Position numbers and translations under genes: made by a program. This document shows positions 54,897 through 64,000 of a stretch of DNA of 64,000 nucleotides, in pieces. Numbering within the stretch: the first letter of the stretch is position 1; every line of letters starts with the position of its first letter. The notes under the pieces are model-generated. The model did no database searches, was not told the DNA's origin, and saw only the letters and a list, made by a program, of their open reading frames with translations. Source of the stretch: Cytophagaceae bacterium ABcell3 (lineage in GTDB: Bacteria; Bacteroidota; Bacteroidia; Cytophagales; Cytophagaceae); the NCBI GenBank assembly GCA_030913385.1, contig CP133159.1, positions 3,494,584 to 3,558,583 on the forward strand. Reading direction: 5' to 3'.

Positions 54897-55623
54897 GCGC
54901 TGACACTTCTGGTTCTTCTACCTTTTTAACATAATCAGGATTGGAGAATAACTGAAACCTTAAATAGTTAATCTTCAATCCTTCCCCCAAAAATTTCTTT
55001 TCATAGGTGGTCTGTATGCCATGCTGTTCCTTTAGAAGCTCTGAGCTATATAAGTCATGTGTAAACTCAAGACTTTTAATGTAAAAAGGAAACATAGTAT
55101 TGCCCCGGCCGGCAAGCTGTAGCTTTTCCAAAGCAAAATCAAAAAGAGGCACACAGTCTGTTTTCAGATGTACCCGTCCGCCTTCTTTCAATATATCTTT
55201 GTAAATGCCCAAAAATTCTGGTCCAGGCAAACGGTTCTTTTCATCACGGTCACGAGGTTTTGGGTCAGGAAATGTCACCCAGATCTCTTCTACTTCATTT
55301 TTCTCAAAGTAATCCCTGATCAACCTTATCTGCGCCCTCAGAAAAGCAACATTGTGCATATTGTTTTCAATTGCGACCGTACTGCCTTTCCAAATCCTGC
55401 ACCCTTTCACGTCCACGCCTATGAAATTTTTCTCAGGAAAACGGTTGGCCAGCCCAGTAGTATACTCACCCCGGCCACAACCCAATTCGAGGACTATAGG
55501 GTTATCATTTTTAAAGAACTTACTCCAATTTCCTTTAATCGTATTATAAATTTCTTTTCCCGGTTCAATCACATTAGCAGCTTTTGCATTGTGTTCAAAC
55601 CTAGCAAGCTTTCTTCTGGGCAT
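54880..55623 (-). CDS. trmB: tRNA (guanine-N7-)-methyltransferase
   Basis: Makes m7G46 in tRNA. A SAM-binding Rossmann fold with LELGCGRGEYTTGLA (~residue 62), FIGVDVKGCRIWKG, the TrmB signature WVTFPDPKPRDRDEKNRL (~140) and the YEKKFLGEG segment near the C-terminus. Its 247 residues are slightly long because of an N-terminal extension and an acidic tail (SALTSDD). It is last in the minus-strand cluster, 6 bp after folC. Confidence 0.95.
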   Translation of the reverse strand: MPRRKLARFEHNAKAANVIEPGKEIYNTIKGNWSKFFKNDNPIVLELGCGRGEYTTGLANRFPEKNFIGVDVKGCRIWKGSTVAIENNMHNVAFLRAQIRLIRDYFEKNEVEEIWVTFPDPKPRDRDEKNRLPGPEFLGIYKDILKEGGRVHLKTDCVPLFDFALEKLQLAGRGNTMFPFYIKSLEFTHDLYSSELLKEQHGIQTTYEKKFLGEGLKINYLRFQLFSNPDYVKKVEEPEVSALTSDD

Positions 55624-55629
55624 ATCTTA

Positions 55630-56922
55630 TTATAAATTATCTAATTCAGCAACCAAAAAGGTGCTACCTCCAATAAAAATCAAATCGTCTTCCCCTACCC
55701 TTTCTTTTGCGGCAGCCAGGGCTTTGTTTACATCCGATACCACTTCACCTATCAACCCATGTGGAAGCGCTTTTAAAGCCAACGTCTCTGCATCCATTGC
55801 TCTTGGTGTATGGGCATTGCAAAAATAGTAATAAGCATGGTTAGGGAAAAGCGAAAGTATCTTATCTGTATCTTTGTCGGCCATTAAGCCCAATATGCAT
55901 ATCAGTTTATCCTTACAAGATAGCTGCAATTGCGCCACTATATTTTTAATACCATCTTCATTGTGCCCTGTATCACAAATCACCAACGGCTTTTCACTCA
56001 GTACTTGCCAACGACCTTTTAAGCCAGTCAACCGAACTACATCACAAAGGCCTTTAACTATATGTGCTTCATCGATTTTAAACCCACGCTGGTTTAAAAC
56101 CTCCACAGCCATTAAAACACCAGGAATATTCTTGGTTTGATACAATCCATTCAAGCTACAAGTAAGGCCTGTGAGATACTCCTTTCCATCACGTAAAACA
56201 TTGACCTTCAAATTACGGACAGTACGCTCATGACTAGATACATTATAAACGTCATCTGCAAAAAACAACTTTGCTTGCTGCTCCGCTGCTTTTGACTCAA
56301 AAACATGTTTTATATCTTGCTGTGTCTGGCTAACCACTACCGGTGCCCCAGACTTAATAATACCCGCTTTTTCAGTCGCGATCAGATCCAGTGTATCTCC
56401 TAAGATATTTTGATGATCGTAGCCTATGTTGGTAATGAGGGACAATTCTGGTGTGATGACATTGGTGGAGTCAAGCCGACCTCCCAGTCCAGTCTCTATA
56501 ATAGCTATGTCTGTTTGATGTTCTGCAAAATAAGCAAAAGCCATTCCCACATTCATTTCAAAAAAAGAAAGCTCAAGCGCTTCAAAGAAGTCCTTATGCT
56601 TAGCGACAAACTCTACCACATACTCCTCAGGCATTTCTTCGCCATTGATCCTAAAACGCTCGGTAAATGATTTTAAATGAGGAGAGGTAAATAACCCTGT
56701 TTTATAACCAGCACTTTGAAGAATAGCTGCCAGCATGTGACTAGAACTACCTTTGCCATTGGTACCGGCAACATGGATAGTTTTAATCTTTTTTTCAGGA
56801 TTACCTAAATGCTTACAAAGGGCTTCTGTATTGTGCAGTCCAGGTTTAATAGCCCCCGCGCCTGCATTGCGGAACATTGGGAGACTATTATATAGATAGT
56901 CAATCGTTTGTTGATAGTCCAC
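55630..56922 (-). CDS. folC: Bifunctional folylpolyglutamate/dihydrofolate synthase
   Basis: Mur-ligase-type ATP-dependent amide ligase of folate metabolism. P-loop VAGTNGKGSSSHMLAAIL (~50), FTSPHLKSFTERFRING, ETGLGGRLDSTNVI (~142), DHQNILGDTLDLIATEKAGI and the C-terminal domain CDTGHNEDGIKNI. 430 residues. The start is GTG at 56920-56922, 4 bp after the tonB-like gene stop. Confidence 0.95.
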   Translation of the reverse strand: MDYQQTIDYLYNSLPMFRNAGAGAIKPGLHNTEALCKHLGNPEKKIKTIHVAGTNGKGSSSHMLAAILQSAGYKTGLFTSPHLKSFTERFRINGEEMPEEYVVEFVAKHKDFFEALELSFFEMNVGMAFAYFAEHQTDIAIIETGLGGRLDSTNVITPELSLITNIGYDHQNILGDTLDLIATEKAGIIKSGAPVVVSQTQQDIKHVFESKAAEQQAKLFFADDVYNVSSHERTVRNLKVNVLRDGKEYLTGLTCSLNGLYQTKNIPGVLMAVEVLNQRGFKIDEAHIVKGLCDVVRLTGLKGRWQVLSEKPLVICDTGHNEDGIKNIVAQLQLSCKDKLICILGLMADKDTDKILSLFPNHAYYYFCNAHTPRAMDAETLALKALPHGLIGEVVSDVNKALAAAKERVGEDDLIFIGGSTFLVAELDNL

Positions 56923-56926
56923 GGTG

Positions 56927-57814
56927 CTATCTTGATTTAACTACAATAGTGATTCGACCAACTGTGACAGGAGGGGCTTGCGAAGAAGAACTTCTGGTAA
57001 AGGTAAGCCTGTCTACTTGTTGTTTATAAAACTGTACTACCGAAGGGCTAACTGTAGCTTCCAATACTTTGGAGTTTTTAATCCAGCCTTGGTCATCGAC
57101 ACGGATTTCAAAAACAATTTTTCCGCTTTCATTGGAGCTGTCTTTTTTATCAGGCTTATCATCCCACTTCCAACCATCAATATCAAGTTCAGGGCCTTCA
57201 GAGTCGCTGCCGCCACCACCGCCACCGCCTGGACTTCCATAAACGTTTTGGGCATCCACACTACCTTCCTCGCTGCCTTGGTTTCCTTTTTTATCTGTAT
57301 CGCCAGAACTACCACCTGATGGCATCATATTTTCACTAGCCACATTTTCTTTCTTCTCTTTTTTCTCTTCTTTATTCTCAGACTCTGGCTTTTTAGTATC
57401 CTTAGCTTCTTTAGGCTTAGGAGCTGATTTTTCACTATCAGGAACTGTATGTGGGCTTTCAACAGGCGCACTTTGAATATCAGACCCACTTTCTACTACC
57501 GGATCAGGTTCAGACGCATCTTCTAGAGGTTCTGCATCTGGAGTTGGATCAGGTGTAGGATCTGGTGCTTCCGTTTCCTCCACTTCAGTATCTTCTGGCT
57601 CAGCATCGCTTTCTGGGGCCGCATCATTGGCGTCACCACTTCCAACGTCTTCAAAACCTAATGCAAGCTCAACTCCGGGGATACCAGGGTTTGGCGGATA
57701 CGGTTCCTTCCATGCAGTAAAAATGAGGAAAAACAATAGAAATAAAGCATGAGCAGCCACTGACACGATAATGCCAATGCGTTCATTCTTTCTTTCTTCT
57801 TTACTGCTATTCAT
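56927..57814 (-). CDS. TonB-like energy transducer
   Basis: Couples the ExbB/ExbD proton motor to outer-membrane receptors. One N-terminal span (~15-35, IGIIVSVAAHALFLLFFLIF), then a long Pro/Glu/Asp/Ser-rich periplasm-spanning linker (~60-215) and a compact C-terminal TonB domain (~225-295, FEIRVDDQGWIKNSKVLEAT). The linker is strikingly acidic, with EPDPVVESG and TPDPTPD runs and a Gly stretch (GGGGGG). It follows exbD by 8 bp. Confidence 0.88.
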   Translation of the reverse strand: MNSSKEERKNERIGIIVSVAAHALFLLFFLIFTAWKEPYPPNPGIPGVELALGFEDVGSGDANDAAPESDAEPEDTEVEETEAPDPTPDPTPDAEPLEDASEPDPVVESGSDIQSAPVESPHTVPDSEKSAPKPKEAKDTKKPESENKEEKKEKKENVASENMMPSGGSSGDTDKKGNQGSEEGSVDAQNVYGSPGGGGGGGSDSEGPELDIDGWKWDDKPDKKDSSNESGKIVFEIRVDDQGWIKNSKVLEATVSPSVVQFYKQQVDRLTFTRSSSSQAPPVTVGRITIVVKSR

Positions 57815-57822
57815 ATAATCTT

Positions 57823-58236
57823 TTATTCAGATTTTGTAGCTAATGAAATTTTTGCTCCCAAACCATTAACAATACCTGCAACCTTCACCAAATACTCTAC
57901 ATCGACAGTTTTGTCAATATGAAGCACTACAACAGGTACTGTTTTATCACCTGATTGATACTTTTCTCCTTTTAAGGAAGACTTAATTTCTTCCTCTAAT
58001 TTGGAGAAAACAACCTTGCGCTCGTTGACAAAATATTCAAGGTCCTCGGTAACGGTAACATTAACCTTTTGGATTTCAATAATACCTTCTTTGCTTGAAG
58101 GCAAATTTACAGGTAATGCTGTAGGTGTTACCAAGTTGGAAGTAAGCATAAAGAAGATCAATAACAGAAAGATAAGGTCTGTCATTGATGCCATATTAAA
58201 TTCAGGTTTTACCGTATTTTTCGATCTGAATTTCAT
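57823..58236 (-). CDS. exbD: ExbD/TolR family biopolymer transport protein
   Basis: A 137-residue subunit of the TonB motor. One membrane span (~18-38) carries the essential aspartate in MASMTDLIFLLLIFFML, followed by a periplasmic domain (~45-137). It lies 5 bp downstream of exbB and 8 bp upstream of the tonB-like gene, so the three form a complete energising unit. Confidence 0.95.
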   Translation of the reverse strand: MKFRSKNTVKPEFNMASMTDLIFLLLIFFMLTSNLVTPTALPVNLPSSKEGIIEIQKVNVTVTEDLEYFVNERKVVFSKLEEEIKSSLKGEKYQSGDKTVPVVVLHIDKTVDVEYLVKVAGIVNGLGAKISLATKSE

Positions 58237-58241
58237 ATAAA

Positions 58242-58946
58242 TTATTTAGGCTCCTGAAGTAGTTCGATAAATTCAATGGAAGCATATTCCATCTTATGGA
58301 TGATCTTCTGCACTTTGGCCACTAAAAAGTTATATCCAAAATAAGCGATAATACCAACAGCAAGTCCTGCCACGGTAGTAATCATTGCCTGGTAAATACC
58401 TGTAGACAATAGCTTTGGACTAATAGTACCTTCTACTTGAGCAATGGAGATAAAAGCTTGGATCATACCTATTACAGTACCAAGAAAGCCGATCATAGGA
58501 GCTGCTCCTGATATGGTAGCTAGACTGGAAAGGTTCTTTTCCAGACGGTAAACTTCTATTTTACCTACGTTTTCAATAGAGGCCTCTATATTGCTAAGCG
58601 GTTTTCCAATTTTAGTGATTCCTTTCTCTACCATCCGGGAAAAAGGTGTGTTAAAGCTACGACAAAGCTTAAGTGCCGCTTCCGTATCTCCCCTATATAC
58701 CAAATCCCTAATACGGTCCATAAACTTATCAGGGTCTTTATCATGCTTTTTAAGGTTAAGCAAACGCTCAACGATAATATATACTGCAATGATAGAAAGT
58801 ATAAAGAGCGGGATCATAATAATGCCACCCTTCATTATCAAATCAAGCAGGGTAAGAGACTCACTACCTGCTGCAGCTTCGGCAGCTCCCAAAATTTCTT
58901 CAGAACCTGTGGTAGTTATCTGAAGCAGAGAATTCATGTAGGACAT
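58242..58946 (-). CDS. exbB: MotA/TolQ/ExbB proton channel family protein
   Basis: A 234-residue protein with three membrane spans (~35-55, ~140-165, ~185-210). The typical GAAPMIGFLGTVIGMIQAF segment lies in span 2 and TTVAGLAVGIIAYFGYNFLV in span 3. A cytoplasmic loop lies between spans 1 and 2 (KKHDKDPDKFMDRIRDLV). It is separated from the upstream HU/SPOR gene by 59 bp, where a promoter for exbB may sit. Confidence 0.95.
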   Translation of the reverse strand: MSYMNSLLQITTTGSEEILGAAEAAAGSESLTLLDLIMKGGIIMIPLFILSIIAVYIIVERLLNLKKHDKDPDKFMDRIRDLVYRGDTEAALKLCRSFNTPFSRMVEKGITKIGKPLSNIEASIENVGKIEVYRLEKNLSSLATISGAAPMIGFLGTVIGMIQAFISIAQVEGTISPKLLSTGIYQAMITTVAGLAVGIIAYFGYNFLVAKVQKIIHKMEYASIEFIELLQEPK

Positions 58947-59005
58947 ATACCAGGATATAATTACTAAAACTTATTTAGTGTTTTTAATAAAACGAAAGCA
59001 AAAAA

Positions 59006-60067
59006 TTAATATTTCAAAATCCAAAGATCGTTTCCAAATTGTTTTTTATAAGTTTCCATTTCCGCAAAAGCAGCTTTACCACTTTCAAACTCTGCGACTG
59101 TAACTTTATACAATCCGTTGCCCTTTGCCGGCTCAATCAGTTTTGTATCTACACCTTTGGAAGTATATTTTTCAAAAAGTTTCACAGCATTTGCTTGATT
59201 AGAAAACGCTCCGGCAACCAAATAGTACTTTACTGTATGTATTTCAGGGGCTGACACCTCCTCAGCTTCCTCTTCTTCACTTGCCTCAGGCAGTTCCTCA
59301 GAAACAAGCGGTTCTTCCTCTGTTTCTACCTCTTCTAAAAGTGGTTCAACCTCGTGCCCTTTTTCTTCTACCTCTATAGCGGAGTCTAGGCTTTCCTCTA
59401 CACCTTCAGACTCAAATTCCTCAGCACTATTGTTTCCAGCAAAAAGTCCGCTCAGCAATGCGTCATCTTTTTGTGCAAAAAAGGTAATACCAGCACCTAT
59501 TAGCACCAACACAGGTACCATAAGTGCAAGCGCCTTCAATCCTTTCTTTTCTTTCTTTTCTGGCATAGGAGTATTTTCTTTTTTTATAGCCGGCCTGTTA
59601 ATGATTACCGGTTTTGCATGCTCTGGATTTCTATGAATTGGCGTAATATCTTTATTGACAGGTTTTATGTACAACTCAGAAAGCCCGAAACTATCTTCTT
59701 CGTAGTTAATATTACCTTGCGGTTCAAACTCCAGGTTGCCTTCTACATTTTTAAAAACCTTACCAATATCTTTAAAAACATATTGACCAGATGCTTCAAT
59801 TTCTTGAAAAACTTTCTCAACGTGTTTTTGAATTGCATTCAATGCATCTGCCCTAGAAATGCCTTCCCCGGCGGTAATAGCAGATATCAGTACCCCATCA
59901 TCAAGCTTCAGTTGCTCATTGAAGGCAATTTTTTTTGAAGGAGGAAAAAATTTATGCGTAACAGGGTGAATTTCTGCTCCAATGGGACGTGCTAAAAAGC
60001 CACCAAATTCAGGAACAACCACACAGTCATGCTCAAATAAAAGTTCTTGTAGATACTTTTCAACCAT
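59006..60067 (-). CDS. HU-CCDC81 and SPOR domain protein
   Basis: A 353-residue cell-envelope protein. It has two N-terminal HU/CCDC81-like domains (~1-60 and ~65-130; LLFEHDCVVVPEFGGFLARP and FKDIGKVFKNVEGNLEFEP), a single span (~178-196, LKALALMVPVLVLIGAGITFF), an acidic Glu-rich linker and a C-terminal SPOR domain (~275-353, KYYLVAGAFSNQANAVKLFE) that binds denuded peptidoglycan at division sites. The N-terminal half would be cytoplasmic. It starts 1 bp after the stop of the barrel gene. Confidence 0.9.
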   Translation of the reverse strand: MVEKYLQELLFEHDCVVVPEFGGFLARPIGAEIHPVTHKFFPPSKKIAFNEQLKLDDGVLISAITAGEGISRADALNAIQKHVEKVFQEIEASGQYVFKDIGKVFKNVEGNLEFEPQGNINYEEDSFGLSELYIKPVNKDITPIHRNPEHAKPVIINRPAIKKENTPMPEKKEKKGLKALALMVPVLVLIGAGITFFAQKDDALLSGLFAGNNSAEEFESEGVEESLDSAIEVEEKGHEVEPLLEEVETEEEPLVSEELPEASEEEEAEEVSAPEIHTVKYYLVAGAFSNQANAVKLFEKYTSKGVDTKLIEPAKGNGLYKVTVAEFESGKAAFAEMETYKKQFGNDLWILKY

Positions 60068-60068
60068 T

Positions 60069-61760
60069 TTAAAAAGAATATGTTAAACCGCCTAATACAT
60101 TTATACCCCTGACCGGATAGTACAAGTATCGCTGATAGTTCCTTGACAGAATGTTGTTTACTTCTAAGAAAGCTGAAAAAGCTGAAGAAAACCTATATTC
60201 TGTTTTCAAGTTCAAGTCAATGATAGAAGGAAGATTAAAATCTTCTCCGGTCATAAAATTACGTGCTGTAATGCCACTAATATAGTAAATATCAGTATTA
60301 AAAAATATTTTGTCCTGTAAATTATAAGAACCGTTAATGCTTCCTGTAAAAGTTGGTCTATGCCAAGGCTGATCTAAATTCACGCTATAGTTAAAAATAT
60401 TTGCCTTAGCCCCAACCCTTAACCTCTGTGATAAATCATACGAAACATCTCCAGCAATGTTTAGCACAGTAGAATTTCCGTGGTCATAAAGAATCGTAAA
60501 CTGCGAAGAATCTACAGCACTGTTGGCAAAAAACCACAAGTTTTGGTAAGTCGCATAAGAAACCCTTGCATTGTAATTGAGTTTTTCAAAAACATTACCT
60601 TTAGCACCCGCAAAGATTTCCAATGTTTTGTTGGTATGGTTCAAAGGTACATCTGAAATCAACCATGGGTTTTCATGCACAAAGGTTCTTAACACGTTAC
60701 GCTCTAGTTGGCCGGTCAACCCACCAAAAAATGTCAACTGTCCTGGGATAAAATGGTAATTGACTTCAATATCCGGATAAACCTTTACCCCACCGGAAGC
60801 GTCTAAAGTATCATTAGACCAGGCAGTATTGATACCCAAACGGACACTGTAATTCTCATTGGTCAATAAGAAACCAGGCTGAAGAAGTAAATAATTACGA
60901 CTCTGAGCCACACTGTCCGTTCTCCTTGAGTTTGAGTATACACCCTTGAAATCTATAAATTTATTATCATCAATTTTATAGGAAGAGCTAATCCTTCCTA
61001 ACACTTCATTTTCTACTGCATCAAACCGGTCATCCAGACGGAAATAGTCGACACCCGCTTTATAGTCAAGGGCTGCATCTTTGTCTGTATTTTCAAGTAA
61101 AGCACTAGCAGAAAATATATTAAATACTTGCCTTATCGTATCTCTATCCACAATGGTTCCGGGCTGGAAACCATAAAAGTTATACATATTCCTGTTATAC
61201 CCCAAACGCCCAGTTAAAGCTGCTGAGCCCAAAAAGTACTTACCATAAGCACTCAAGACGTTTTCGCTGACGCCAGAATGTTCTACCGGACCTCGTTGTG
61301 AAGAAAGGTGCTTGGCATGAACACCATACATAAATCGATCGTTTCTTTTGTTGTTAAAGTAGCTTTCAAAATAGGGCGTTACATAGTTGCCAAAACCTGC
61401 TTTTACATAATTTCCATAAAGCTTAGGTAGTTCTGCAGGACGAATCACAGGTACCTTCACCTTCATGTCCACATCAGGAAGCAGTAGCTCTACATCAGAG
61501 AACTCATAATCAAGAGGCTCTTTTTCTTCTACATCTTTTTCAAAGCTGATTTTCTCATATTTCCTAACCGCAGTAGGCAACTCGAGAACAGCTTCTTTTT
61601 CAAAGATAAGCAGCTTTTTAAGCCCCTTATCTTCTGCTTCAGCCTCTTCTTTCTCTCTTTCCTTCTCCTTATCCTTATCATCTTGAGCCCATACATTGAC
61701 CGAAAGCGCCAGCAACAGAAAAGAAGTAATTGCCAACTTATATATTTTCATATTATTCAT
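60069..61760 (-). CDS. Outer-membrane beta-barrel protein, TonB-dependent-receptor-like
   Basis: A 563-residue protein: signal peptide (..LLALSVNVWAQ), a very charged Asp/Lys/Glu segment (~26-50), then a barrel of alternating strands ending in an aromatic strand (GINVLGGLTYSF). It lacks an obvious plug domain or TonB box, so it is smaller than a true TonB-dependent receptor and may be a TonB-independent barrel. It overlaps the upstream TPR gene by 8 bp and precedes the HU/SPOR gene by 1 bp. Confidence 0.78.
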   Translation of the reverse strand: MNNMKIYKLAITSFLLLALSVNVWAQDDKDKEKEREKEEAEAEDKGLKKLLIFEKEAVLELPTAVRKYEKISFEKDVEEKEPLDYEFSDVELLLPDVDMKVKVPVIRPAELPKLYGNYVKAGFGNYVTPYFESYFNNKRNDRFMYGVHAKHLSSQRGPVEHSGVSENVLSAYGKYFLGSAALTGRLGYNRNMYNFYGFQPGTIVDRDTIRQVFNIFSASALLENTDKDAALDYKAGVDYFRLDDRFDAVENEVLGRISSSYKIDDNKFIDFKGVYSNSRRTDSVAQSRNYLLLQPGFLLTNENYSVRLGINTAWSNDTLDASGGVKVYPDIEVNYHFIPGQLTFFGGLTGQLERNVLRTFVHENPWLISDVPLNHTNKTLEIFAGAKGNVFEKLNYNARVSYATYQNLWFFANSAVDSSQFTILYDHGNSTVLNIAGDVSYDLSQRLRVGAKANIFNYSVNLDQPWHRPTFTGSINGSYNLQDKIFFNTDIYYISGITARNFMTGEDFNLPSIIDLNLKTEYRFSSAFSAFLEVNNILSRNYQRYLYYPVRGINVLGGLTYSF

Positions 61761-64000
61761 TAGTTGTCTCTATGTTTTTTTCTGACGCTTCCTCTTCTTC
61801 AAGTTCTTTCAATCTTTCTTTAGCTTTGTTCACAGTTTCTTGATGCGGAGAGCGCTCAATAATGGAATTTAAAGTAGCCTTTGCCTGAAAAATTTCATCC
61901 AAAGCAATTAGGTTGTCAGATATAAGCAAAAAGGATTTTCCTAGCCACTCATCATTTGCAGGAAAGCTCTTGTTCAGCTCATAAAGTGTTTCTAGAGATT
62001 GCTTGTACTTTTCAAGCTCATACTGGATTTTGGCGATCAAATACTGTGCTTCTACAGCAGAAGCATCTCTTGCCGTATTTACCGTAGATACAAAATGATC
62101 TTTAGCTTCGGTGTACTCTTTCTTTGCATACGCCACTTTACCTAAATGTAACATGGCTTTAGTTTCTGAGTCAATAGTTCCACCGCCATGCCTAAGGACT
62201 TGATTGGCAAAATGGGCTGAAGAATCCAGTTTATCCAGCTTATAATAAAGCTCCATAAGACCTGTCCAGGCATTGGCACGTTCTTTTTTGTTTTTGGCTA
62301 CAGGAAGCAATAACTGAAGGTAGTTTTTAGCCTCTTTCAATTCTCCTGCAGAAAGAGCAATGGTATAAAGTCGGCTCAACGCACGGTTGTAATACATACC
62401 GCCTCTTTGCTTTGCTACACTTTTATAATAGTCCTTTCCTTCTTCTTTTTCATTGTTATAATAGAAAGACTCCGCCAAGAAGAATTTAGCATCATACACA
62501 TTGCCTCCTTCTGGATATGTTTCCAAGTATTTTCTGAAAGCCTCTATGGCTTTAGGGTACTTGTCATGAGAGTACAAGTTATAGGCAGCATCATACTCAA
62601 TTCCCTCTGTATTTACATCAGGGTTAGATTCTTTGATTTGCTCTATATAGGCACTTACTTCTTCGCCCCTTCCCAAAGCAGCCAGTGGTTGTGGCAACCC
62701 ACGCAAAGCTTCTTGCGCCACCTCATGTTTTGGGAATTTTTCAACGATAACTTCATAATCTTGCAGCGCCTTTTTATGCTCTTGAAGGTTTGAGTAAGCC
62801 AAAGCCCTTCTTAAATAAGCGAACGGTACATATACGCTACCTACATGCTCTTCTACAATAGTAGTAAATCCGCTAATTGCGTCTTCGTAATTGTTCTCAC
62901 GAAAATTCAGCTGCGCTCTTTGAAAAACAGCATCAGCAAGATACAATGAAGTAGGATGGTCGTCTATTACTGTAGAAAAACTCTTTTTAGCTTTTGTGGG
63001 CTTATCGTTCAATGAGTACACGAGCCCTTTTTGGTACCAAGCATAATCTGTGTCAGGGCTTTTTCTATCAATAGCTTCATCGTAGTACTTAAGGGCGTCT
63101 TCATAATTTTTAGACACATAATAAAGGTCCGCAAGACGTACCAAAGCGTCAATGTAGTTCAATTTGTTTTCCGCTTTCCTTAACCTAGACACATACTCAC
63201 GAAAATGAGGCAAGGCTTTTTCATATTGCTGTGTATTATAATATGCGTAGCCAATGCTATACCGGGCTTTAGTTCCAAAACCTGTTTTTTCATAGTCTGG
63301 ACTACGAAACACTGCCGCATAGCTATTAATTGCAGCTTCATATTCTCGCATGACAGAAAGGGCTTCTCCATGCCAGAAATAAGCCGCAATAACCAATTCG
63401 TTGTCTATCTTATGTTGTAAAGATTTCTCAAACGACTTTATAGCCTCACGGAACTTGCTTCTATTAAATTCATCTACCCCTTTATAAAATGCGATTCTTT
63501 GGTAAGCGGCATTCACTTTAGGCGTACGGCTTTTAAGCCCTTCTATATATTTGATAGCCTCGTCATAATTATTAGACTTCAACAAAGATTCACTCATCAG
63601 CTCGCTGGCTTCCCCAGCATGTTCACTGTCTGGATAAGTCTTGGTAAAAGACTTCAATACATGAATAGCATCACTGAATTTGCCTAGCTCGTAGTTGATT
63701 TTAGCATATTGAAAATAGGCTTCTTCTTGAATTTCTTTGTTATAACTTAACTTCCGCGCCTGGTCAAAGGCGGCAAGTGCAAAAGTCTTATTATCAGTTT
63801 TTACATAAGAAACCCCTAGGTAATAGCCAGCATTTTGACCAATGGAGTCCTTTTGTCCAGCAACCAGCTTAAAATTATCAATGGCCTCTTCATAGGACTC
63901 ATTTTTGAACGCAGAAAAAGCCATCCTATAAAGTACCTCTGGGGCAGGTTTTCCACGTACACTGTTGATGTGCTTGTTAAAGAATTCTGCTGCTTTCTGA
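61753..64000 (-). CDS. Large TPR-repeat protein (partial, runs off the window)
   Basis: At least 748 residues of tandem tetratricopeptide repeats, Tyr- and Ala-rich, e.g. YAWYQKGLVYSLNDKPTKAKKSF and YFQYAKINYELGKFSDAIHVL. The frame stays open through 64000 without a stop, so the ATG at 63924 is internal and the N-terminus lies outside. It resembles the long periplasmic TPR proteins found upstream of an exbB-exbD-tonB cluster in Bacteroidota. The stop overlaps the barrel gene start by 8 bp. Confidence 0.85.
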   Translation of the reverse strand, partial: QKAAEFFNKHINSVRGKPAPEVLYRMAFSAFKNESYEEAIDNFKLVAGQKDSIGQNAGYYLGVSYVKTDNKTFALAAFDQARKLSYNKEIQEEAYFQYAKINYELGKFSDAIHVLKSFTKTYPDSEHAGEASELMSESLLKSNNYDEAIKYIEGLKSRTPKVNAAYQRIAFYKGVDEFNRSKFREAIKSFEKSLQHKIDNELVIAAYFWHGEALSVMREYEAAINSYAAVFRSPDYEKTGFGTKARYSIGYAYYNTQQYEKALPHFREYVSRLRKAENKLNYIDALVRLADLYYVSKNYEDALKYYDEAIDRKSPDTDYAWYQKGLVYSLNDKPTKAKKSFSTVIDDHPTSLYLADAVFQRAQLNFRENNYEDAISGFTTIVEEHVGSVYVPFAYLRRALAYSNLQEHKKALQDYEVIVEKFPKHEVAQEALRGLPQPLAALGRGEEVSAYIEQIKESNPDVNTEGIEYDAAYNLYSHDKYPKAIEAFRKYLETYPEGGNVYDAKFFLAESFYYNNEKEEGKDYYKSVAKQRGGMYYNRALSRLYTIALSAGELKEAKNYLQLLLPVAKNKKERANAWTGLMELYYKLDKLDSSAHFANQVLRHGGGTIDSETKAMLHLGKVAYAKKEYTEAKDHFVSTVNTARDASAVEAQYLIAKIQYELEKYKQSLETLYELNKSFPANDEWLGKSFLLISDNLIALDEIFQAKATLNSIIERSPHQETVNKAKERLKELEEEEASEKNIETTNE

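Noticed and set aside
1-64000. tRNA or rRNA genes
   Set aside because: I looked for the GGTTCRANTCC T-loop with cloverleaf arms and for conserved rRNA stretches in the intergenic regions and found none; a covariance-model scan would settle it.

Overview
The window looks like a chromosome segment of a Bacteroidota bacterium, most likely order Cytophagales. The evidence is AT-rich DNA, several secreted proteins with type IX secretion (T9SS) C-terminal sorting domains, an S46 dipeptidyl-peptidase, a HU-CCDC81/SPOR protein, a DUF6952 gene beside a thioredoxin gene, few Shine-Dalgarno sequences, and a TAnnTTTG-type promoter candidate. I saw no rRNA, tRNA or CRISPR array.

Region 1 (1-25 kb) is mostly housekeeping. 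It holds a PagL-like lipid A deacylase, a recent ISL3 insertion with a perfect 8-bp target duplication, an S46 peptidase, and a minus-strand run of merR, a T9SS lectin-like protein, dprA and a DnaJ/TPR protein. An M23 peptidase, alaS-gatB-tlpA, a PRC-barrel protein and its overlapping partner, a BI-1 protein, a YffB-type ArsC homologue, a DODA dioxygenase/nitroreductase pair, an ArsN2-like acetyltransferase and an M43 metalloprotease follow.

Region 2 (25-37.5 kb) is an accessory, decaying island. It contains a frameshifted DUF4197 gene, a remnant that may be a toxin tail beside a MORN lipoprotein, an IS982 element with a nonsense-mutated transposase, and an XRE regulator. It also contains orphan Rhs C-terminal toxin modules with candidate immunity genes, an IS21 element whose istA is split by an IS3-family element, a 5'-truncated Rhs core with a variable C-terminus, and a T9SS secreted protein.

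Region 3 (37.5-43.3 kb) has a secreted amidotransferase-like protein, a 1.15-kb non-coding duplication full of hairpins, miaE, a putative porin, and the second copy of a ~350-bp dispersed non-coding repeat (first copy at 20.0 kb).

Region 4 (43.3-64 kb) is core again: lpxK, a Nif3-family gene, a zinc-ribbon coiled-coil protein, a TPR protein, pabB, a T9SS subtilase, a lipoprotein, mnmA, a DUF6952 gene behind a thioredoxin gene with an internal amber codon, a TrpF-like protein and a PfkB kinase. It ends in a long minus-strand cluster (TPR protein, outer-membrane barrel, HU/SPOR protein, exbB, exbD, tonB-like, folC, trmB) that runs off the right edge. Four genes in the window are interrupted by single-base changes, and several families of short palindromic repeats sit between genes.
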